From positions 1 through 11,556 of the forward strand of contig CAMTPG010000057.1 in NCBI GenBank assembly GCA_947074335.1: a stretch of 11,556 nucleotides of DNA, given 5' to 3'. The stretch comes from an uncultured Parabacteroides sp. GTDB taxonomy: Bacteria > Bacteroidota > Bacteroidia > Bacteroidales > Tannerellaceae. The notes beneath the pieces are model-generated. The model was not told the origin of the DNA and did not search any database. It saw only the letters and a program-made list of their open reading frames with translations. Positions 7,490 to 11,556 of the stretch are shown here, one piece after another; position 1 is the stretch's first letter, and every line of letters starts with the position of its first letter. The position numbers and the translations under genes were made by a program.

Positions 7490-7771
7490 TTATCCGATAT
7501 AATCTTTTAGTGCTTTCACATAAAGTTCGAAAGCTTTGCGCCCCAATGTGGTAATCCGGCAGGTGGTTCGTGGTTTTTTGCCCACAAAACTCTTCTCAAC
7601 CTCGATGTAACCGGCTTCGTTTAATTTGTCGATCTGTACGCTGAGGTTACCGGCCGTGGCTTCCGTTTTCTCTTTGAGATAAACGAAATCGGCCTCTTCC
7701 ACAGCAATGAGTATCGACATTACCGCCAGTCGGAGCTGAGAATGCAACAAGGGATCTAAATTCTTAAACAT
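7490..7771 (-). CDS. Winged-helix DNA-binding regulator (HTH_34-like)
   Basis: This 93-residue protein is nearly all one winged helix-turn-helix domain of the small MarR/ArsR-like type (best fit to the family called HTH_34). It begins 'LDPLLHSQLRLAVMSIL', the family's usual opening helix. Helix-turn-helix with the recognition helix lies at about 31-56 ('ATAGNLSVQIDKLNEAGYI'), and a basic wing at about 60-74 ('SFVGKKPRTTCRIT'). No ligand-binding domain or metal-binding Cys pair of the ArsR type is apparent; the only Cys is at 71 in the wing. It is probably a homodimeric repressor. It lies 10 nt after the 201-residue membrane protein gene on the same strand and is probably co-transcribed, which suggests it controls that operon or is controlled by its products. 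A TAATTTTG sequence directly upstream could also give it its own nearly leaderless transcript. Confidence 0.88.
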   Translation of the reverse strand: MFKNLDPLLHSQLRLAVMSILIAVEEADFVYLKEKTEATAGNLSVQIDKLNEAGYIEVEKSFVGKKPRTTCRITTLGRKAFELYVKALKDYIG

Positions 7772-7776
7772 AGACG

Positions 7777-7784
7777 CAAAATTA
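7777..7784 (-). promoter_or_regulatory. Possible internal -7 element before the regulator gene
   Basis: On the minus strand TAATTTTG matches TAnnTTTG exactly; its TAA is also the stop of the upstream membrane-protein gene. The regulator ATG begins 5 nt later, so a transcript from here would be leaderless or nearly so. No -33 element is seen, and a chance match in AT-rich DNA is quite possible. Confidence 0.25.
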
Positions 7785-8387
7785 CATGTTTTTTTGATTA
7801 TGTGCAGCTCTGTTTAATACATGACCCGGAATAATCATCATAATAATGAAGCTTATACCGAATGCGATGTTCTGATCTATGCCCGAAATAAACAGGCAGC
7901 TCAGCGATCCCAGCGTGCCGAGTGCACCACATACTGTAACTACTTTGTGTTTGATAACCAGTCCGGTAAGTGTGGTAGCCATACCCATAATCAACAAGAT
8001 GATAAACAAAATGGGAGTGCTCCATAAAAACATGGAGATGCAGGAGATTACAAATCCGGCAATGCCGAAAACCAGCCAGATATATTTGGTTACCTTATCG
8101 ATGTAGGTGCGGATGGCCTGTTCGTTATTACGCGAAATCAGGAAAGTGCTGATTCCTCCCACCACAGGCAGTATAAACCACAGATACTGCCACATATAGC
8201 TCTTGCTTCCCCATTCGGGATAGGTTATTTTAAATAAAAACCAGATGGTAAAACTGAGTATTGTAGTAAGATATCCCCAGATTAAAAACGGTCCGCCCGA
8301 ATTTTTCTCGAAACGATGCTGGGTGCTCTGAATCATCTGTGTAATCAGTTCCAGACTCTCTTTTTCATTGATTTCTTTATCTTCCAT
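7782..8387 (-). CDS. Six-helix membrane protein of unknown function, copy B
   Basis: This 201-residue integral membrane protein is not recognised as a named family. It starts with about 30 charged, probably cytoplasmic residues ('LELITQMIQSTQHRFEKN') followed by about six hydrophobic segments, near 33-54, 66-84, 101-121, 124-144, 150-168 and 172-190. The tail ('NRAAHNQKNM') is short and basic. It is a clear paralogue of the protein encoded 12 nt upstream: about 26 of the first 49 residues are identical, both carry 'G.PF...GY.T' before helix 1, and both carry 'IMM.IPG' in the last helix. No catalytic motif, nucleotide-binding motif or peptidase signature is visible. It sits between its paralogue and the winged-helix regulator, with 10-12 nt gaps that indicate one operon. 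A membrane sensor or transporter role is conceivable, but nothing in the sequence decides this. Confidence 0.85.
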   Translation of the reverse strand: MEDKEINEKESLELITQMIQSTQHRFEKNSGGPFLIWGYLTTILSFTIWFLFKITYPEWGSKSYMWQYLWFILPVVGGISTFLISRNNEQAIRTYIDKVTKYIWLVFGIAGFVISCISMFLWSTPILFIILLIMGMATTLTGLVIKHKVVTVCGALGTLGSLSCLFISGIDQNIAFGISFIIMMIIPGHVLNRAAHNQKNM

Positions 8388-8399
8388 GTTGTTTCTTTT

Positions 8400-8984
8400 T
8401 TAATTGTTTTCGCGTGCCCGCTGGTTCATGGCATATCCGGGAATCACCATCATAATCAGAAAGATGATGCCGAACAGTAAAATCTGGAATGTATCGTTAA
8501 GCAGCAGACAGATCAGCGCTAAAACAGTGCCGGTAAGTCCGCACACAATGACGGTACGATGTTCGATGATTAATCCCGTCAGTATCACACCCAGACTGAG
8601 CAGAAACGGAATCAGAAAAAATACCTGGATATTTGCGAAGAAAGCAATGGCACCTACCATGAAAGCCACACAGCCCAAAACGGCCCAGATATAACCCAAC
8701 ACACGATCCAGGTAGGTTTTTGTGGCGTTTGATTTATGGCGTGAGGTGTAATTACCGCTGACTAATGAGGCAATAACCACGATGATCCATAAATAATTCC
8801 AACGGCTGTCGAAGCTTAAACCGTAATAATAAATCACCCATAAAATTAAACTGATGATGCAGGTAACATAGCCGCAAACAATAAACGGTAAACCAAAATT
8901 TTGTTCGATGCGTTTTTGGGTCTGTTGGATAATCCGGGCAATCAGTTCCAGATTTTCCTTTTCTTTTATGTCTTGCTCTTCCAT
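8400..8984 (-). CDS. Six-helix membrane protein of unknown function, copy A
   Basis: This 194-residue integral membrane protein is of unknown function and is the first gene of the duplicated pair. It has an N-terminal polar stretch ('LELIARIIQQTQKRIEQN', probably an amphipathic cytoplasmic helix) and about six hydrophobic segments near 33-54, 64-79, 95-117, 121-140, 143-162 and 165-186. Short basic loops such as 'SRHKSNATKTYLDR' (81-94) and a charged tail ('NQRARENN') complete it. The aligned paralogue downstream shares the polar N-terminus, loop positions and the last-helix 'IMM.IPG'. The start ATG at 8984 follows a perfect -7 promoter box by about 28 nt, so the operon probably begins here even though the receptor gene is only 66 nt upstream on the same strand. 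No enzymatic motif is seen. Confidence 0.85.
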   Translation of the reverse strand: MEEQDIKEKENLELIARIIQQTQKRIEQNFGLPFIVCGYVTCIISLILWVIYYYGLSFDSRWNYLWIIVVIASLVSGNYTSRHKSNATKTYLDRVLGYIWAVLGCVAFMVGAIAFFANIQVFFLIPFLLSLGVILTGLIIEHRTVIVCGLTGTVLALICLLLNDTFQILLFGIIFLIMMVIPGYAMNQRARENN

Positions 8985-9012
8985 GCTGTATTGTTTTTTG
9001 CTGAATTTTTAT

Positions 9013-9020
9013 CAAAGATA
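9013..9020 (-). promoter_or_regulatory. -7 promoter element of the membrane-protein/regulator operon
   Basis: On the minus strand TATCTTTG is an exact TAnnTTTG match, the same octamer as in the glnN promoter. It lies 28 nt upstream of the ATG at 8984. The -33 region coincides with the inverted repeat at 9029-9054, and no TTTG is seen there, so the promoter may depend on a regulator. Confidence 0.6.
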
Positions 9021-9028
9021 ATTTATTT

Positions 9029-9054
9029 ATGATTTATTCACGTATATAAATCAT
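9029..9054. promoter_or_regulatory. Perfect 9-bp inverted repeat, candidate operator
   Basis: ATGATTTAT (9029-9037) and ATAAATCAT (9046-9054) are exact reverse complements with an 8-nt spacer. The repeat begins 8 nt upstream of the -7 box at 9013-9020, so it covers the -33 region of that promoter. It also overlaps the TGA stop of the receptor gene (9051-9053). Half-site spacing of about 17 nt centre to centre is compatible with a dimeric winged-helix protein. The obvious candidate binder is the regulator encoded at 7490-7771. Binding is inferred and not shown. Confidence 0.5.
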
Positions 9055-11429
9055 TTTTCATTTAACCGTTCGCGTTCAGAACCTGAACTTTTTTCAATTT
9101 TTGCTTTGCCTATTTTGCCGCCGCCGTTGAAATTCCAACCCAGTGTAAGTCGGAAGATGCGTCCCGTACCGCCGCGCTCGTCACGGATGTCCGATCGGTA
9201 ATCACTCATCAGATTGGCATAACTGAATTGTTTATTGAACAGGTTGCTCACATTGGCTGTAATCAGCAGACGATTATTCGCCAGTCGTTTGCGCAGATAC
9301 AGATTCACCACATGCCGCGGATTCACGATACAGTTACCCGAATAGAGCCGGCTCATGCCGTTGTACTGCACCTCGGCCGAAAAGCCTGCCGGCAGCGTAA
9401 AGGCTGCATTTCCGTTGATAAATGCCAGGTAATGATTTTCGAACCGGGCGGTTTTTGTCATCTTAATATCCTGTTTTACGCCGGTAAAATCCAGATTTAG
9501 TGTCAGCCAGTTGAAGGGTTGAAACGGCGCACTGGCGAAGATATACCAGTGATTTTCTTTGTAATGATTTTCGAAAGTAATAAAGAATATATTCGGATCA
9601 GCCGGATCGGGCTTGGCATACTGACGGATTAAATCGTGCTGCAGATTGCTGCCTATCGATAAGATATAGCGGTAGTTAAACACCAGCGTGGCGCCGAAAC
9701 GGTTTACATACATCGGCTTCAGATACGGATTGCCGATGCTGTAGCTGTAATCCGAATCCTGCACCCGATTGGGATTGAGTGCATAAAAAGCGGGCCGCTC
9801 AATGCTTCTGCCATATTGTCCGATCAGCATCCAGCGTTTCAGCGGATCGAACGAGTAGGAGAGATTGGCATTGGGAAACAGATCGGTATAATCGCGCCGG
9901 ATATCGGCAGACAGATCGGCCGTGTGTGTGTATTCCAAACGCAGTCCGGCGGTAAGATCCCAGCTTTTATAATTAAAAGTGAGCGATGAATAGGCGCCGA
10001 AGATGCGCTCTTTGTAGCGGATATCTTCGGTAAATCCGGTTTTCTCTTCCCACACGTTGTCGGCATTGAGTGCTTCGTAGCCCGAACGACTGTTCATATA
10101 GGTGTTGGTGTATTTCAATCCGCTGTTCAGTTTTAATGTGGGTTTAAACACCTTGAGCCAGGATAAATCGGTAGTCACAATATTATATTTGCCATGCGAA
10201 TGATAGCGATACAACGAATCCTGTTGCCCATAGGCTGTTTGTTGCGAGGTGCGGTTATCGCTGTTGCCGGTGGCACATTTATTATCATAATCCACAATAG
10301 CCTTCAGCAGAGAACCCTGATTGTCAGTTTTCCGGATATAATTGGCAGTGACCGAAATGGTGGTGTTTGCATTGTGTTGATCAAAAAAAGCATGGCTTGT
10401 CACCGACTGATCCGGCTGCTGCAGCAAGGTGTTACCATTCGAGCGTGTGATCTGATTGCTGTGGATATATTCGGCCTCGACACCGAAACTGTTCAGGCTG
10501 TCCGGTTCGAAAATCAGCCCGGCGCGTCCCGTGCCATAGCGATTATCCATTTTATTGCGGGATAAACTGTTGAATCCCATACCCGCATTGTTGTATTTGC
10601 GTGCCGATTCGGTGATTCCCTGCTCTTTCGGCGTAAAGGTGCCCGAACCCGAAGCATTGACAATCCATTTGCGTATACGCAACTGCATCGAAGCCGAAGG
10701 CAGATAGCGCTGGTACTGATCGCCAAAGGCGCCGCCGGCCGTGATATTTCCCTGATAACCGTCGATTTGTTGATGACGCAATGTGATTTTTATTACGCCG
10801 CCGCGTGTGCCGGCTTCATATTCGGCGCCCGCAATCGGAATCACTTCAATACGCCGGATATTTTCGGATTTTAGCGAGCGCAGGTAGATAATCAGCTCTT
10901 CGCCGCTCAGTTTTATTTCGCGTTCGTTCACATATACTTTCGTTCCCGAAGCTCCGTTGATCGAGATGTTATCTTCGGTAAGCCAGACACCCGGCGCCTG
11001 TATTAACAGTTCGGTGCCGTCTTTTCCGCTCATCGGCTGCACGGTCATTACAAACCGATCGGCTTCGCGCTGAATGGTATTGGCTTTTATTACCACTTCG
11101 TTTAGTGCAAATGCTGACGGCCGCAACTGATACACCGGTTCATTTTGCAGCGGCAGTGACACTTCGGTCCGAATCGAATCATATCCCAGACATTGTATAA
11201 ATAAAGTATAATTGCCCGGCCGTGTTTCAATGCTGAAACAGCCATCTTTGCCGGTGATGGTTCCCGCCTGCTGCTGATCGTTTTGTTGCAATAAAATAGT
11301 GGCATAATCAATCAGCTGTCCGTTGATATCGGTCACACAGCCACCGAAAATGATTACCTGCCCGCCGGTTTGTCCCCTGGCGGACAAACTCAGCAAAAGC
11401 AGTAAAATAAGATTCATTAGTGATTTCAT
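9051..11429 (-). CDS. TonB-dependent-receptor-like outer membrane beta-barrel protein
   Basis: This 792-residue outer membrane protein has a signal peptide at 1-19 ('MKSLMNLILLLLLSLSARG'). A carboxypeptidase-regulatory-like beta-sandwich follows at about 25-105 ('GGCVTDINGQLIDYATILL' through 'YTLFIQCLGYDSI'). A plug-like region lies at about 108-218 ('LNEVVIKANTIQREADRFV', 'IRRIEVIPIAGAEYEAGTRG'), and then a large barrel of the OMP_b-brl_3 type runs to about 770 ('YSFDPLKRWMLIGQYGRSIERPAFYALNP', shown here only in its key part 'YGRSIERPAFYALNP'). The last aromatic strand is 'IFRLTLGWNFNGGG', followed by an unusual charged tail of about 22 residues. No SusD-like lipoprotein gene is adjacent, so it is not a classic Sus pair, and the substrate is unknown. 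The ATG at 11429 follows the stop of another gene by 5 nt, indicating co-transcription with it. A conventional TonB box is not evident. Confidence 0.9.
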   Translation of the reverse strand: MKSLMNLILLLLLSLSARGQTGGQVIIFGGCVTDINGQLIDYATILLQQNDQQQAGTITGKDGCFSIETRPGNYTLFIQCLGYDSIRTEVSLPLQNEPVYQLRPSAFALNEVVIKANTIQREADRFVMTVQPMSGKDGTELLIQAPGVWLTEDNISINGASGTKVYVNEREIKLSGEELIIYLRSLKSENIRRIEVIPIAGAEYEAGTRGGVIKITLRHQQIDGYQGNITAGGAFGDQYQRYLPSASMQLRIRKWIVNASGSGTFTPKEQGITESARKYNNAGMGFNSLSRNKMDNRYGTGRAGLIFEPDSLNSFGVEAEYIHSNQITRSNGNTLLQQPDQSVTSHAFFDQHNANTTISVTANYIRKTDNQGSLLKAIVDYDNKCATGNSDNRTSQQTAYGQQDSLYRYHSHGKYNIVTTDLSWLKVFKPTLKLNSGLKYTNTYMNSRSGYEALNADNVWEEKTGFTEDIRYKERIFGAYSSLTFNYKSWDLTAGLRLEYTHTADLSADIRRDYTDLFPNANLSYSFDPLKRWMLIGQYGRSIERPAFYALNPNRVQDSDYSYSIGNPYLKPMYVNRFGATLVFNYRYILSIGSNLQHDLIRQYAKPDPADPNIFFITFENHYKENHWYIFASAPFQPFNWLTLNLDFTGVKQDIKMTKTARFENHYLAFINGNAAFTLPAGFSAEVQYNGMSRLYSGNCIVNPRHVVNLYLRKRLANNRLLITANVSNLFNKQFSYANLMSDYRSDIRDERGGTGRIFRLTLGWNFNGGGKIGKAKIEKSSGSERERLNEK

Positions 11430-11434
11430 AATGT

Positions 11435-11556
11435 TTAGGGATTAACCGGATAAAAGAACTTCACGTTGATAGTCTGATCACTACCATCGGCTTTACATTT
11501 CTTCATGGCGTAGCCTTCGTTCGGACGCTGATCATCCGACATATCCATTTGCATAT
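11435..11556 (-). CDS. 3' end of an unidentified gene upstream of the receptor
   Basis: A minus-strand frame enters from the right edge and ends at TAA (11437-11435), giving 39 residues that finish 'QTINVKFFYPVNP'. It is open to the window edge, so it is probably the C-terminus of a longer protein; several ATG codons near the edge are likely internal Met residues. The gap to the receptor ATG is 5 nt, so the two genes are almost certainly one operon. The visible sequence ('DDQRPNEGYAMKKCKADGS' and after) is polar, with one Cys, and was not recognised. Confidence 0.6.
   Translation of the reverse strand, partial: MQMDMSDDQRPNEGYAMKKCKADGSDQTINVKFFYPVNP

Noticed and set aside
7223..7510. 95-codon plus-strand frame in the gap after prs
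   Set aside because: It begins at GTG without a promoter or ribosome binding site, runs through a perfect 11-bp hairpin, overlaps the end of the regulator gene in the opposite direction and shows no domain-like pattern.
9051..11429. SusC/SusD polysaccharide utilisation locus
   Set aside because: The receptor is of the smaller OMP_b-brl_3 type, has no SusD-like neighbour in view, and the GH13 gene in the window is remote, on the other strand and lacks a signal peptide.

Overview
The window looks like a chromosomal stretch from a member of the Bacteroidota, most likely Bacteroidales. The evidence is a type III (GlnN-type) glutamine synthetase of 729 residues, a carboxypeptidase-regulatory-like/beta-barrel outer membrane receptor, an HTH_34-type small regulator, weak or absent Shine-Dalgarno sequences, and several matches to the Bacteroidota -7 promoter element TAnnTTTG just upstream of genes. 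No rRNA, tRNA, CRISPR array, insertion sequence or phage gene is visible.

Left part (1-4291): the 3' end of a TolC-type outer membrane efflux gene (+) converges on glnN, the glutamine synthetase (-), with a bidirectional hairpin terminator between them. glnN is divergent from a patatin-like phospholipase gene (+), and an AT-rich region of about 290 bp carries promoter-like elements for both. In both genes a longer reading frame beginning at TTG can be dismissed, because that TTG lies inside the -7 promoter box. The patatin gene ends in a terminator whose loop contains the stop codon.

Middle part (4292-7489): a cytoplasmic GH13 alpha-amylase-family gene and prs (ribose-phosphate pyrophosphokinase), both on +. 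prs has its own TAnnTTTG element and a strong 15-bp terminator. A 379-bp stretch without a convincing gene follows; it holds a second 11-bp hairpin.

Right part (7490-11556): everything is on the minus strand. Reading in the direction of transcription: the end of an unidentified gene, then a TonB-dependent-receptor-like outer membrane protein 5 nt after it, then two tandemly duplicated six-helix membrane proteins of unknown function, then a 93-residue winged-helix regulator. A perfect 9-bp inverted repeat with an 8-nt spacer overlaps the receptor stop codon and lies just upstream of a perfect -7 box in front of the membrane-protein genes. It is a candidate operator for the co-encoded regulator. 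This duplicated-membrane-protein/regulator unit is the least described and most interesting part of the window. The other genes are housekeeping (nitrogen assimilation, PRPP synthesis, intracellular glucan metabolism) or common accessory functions.
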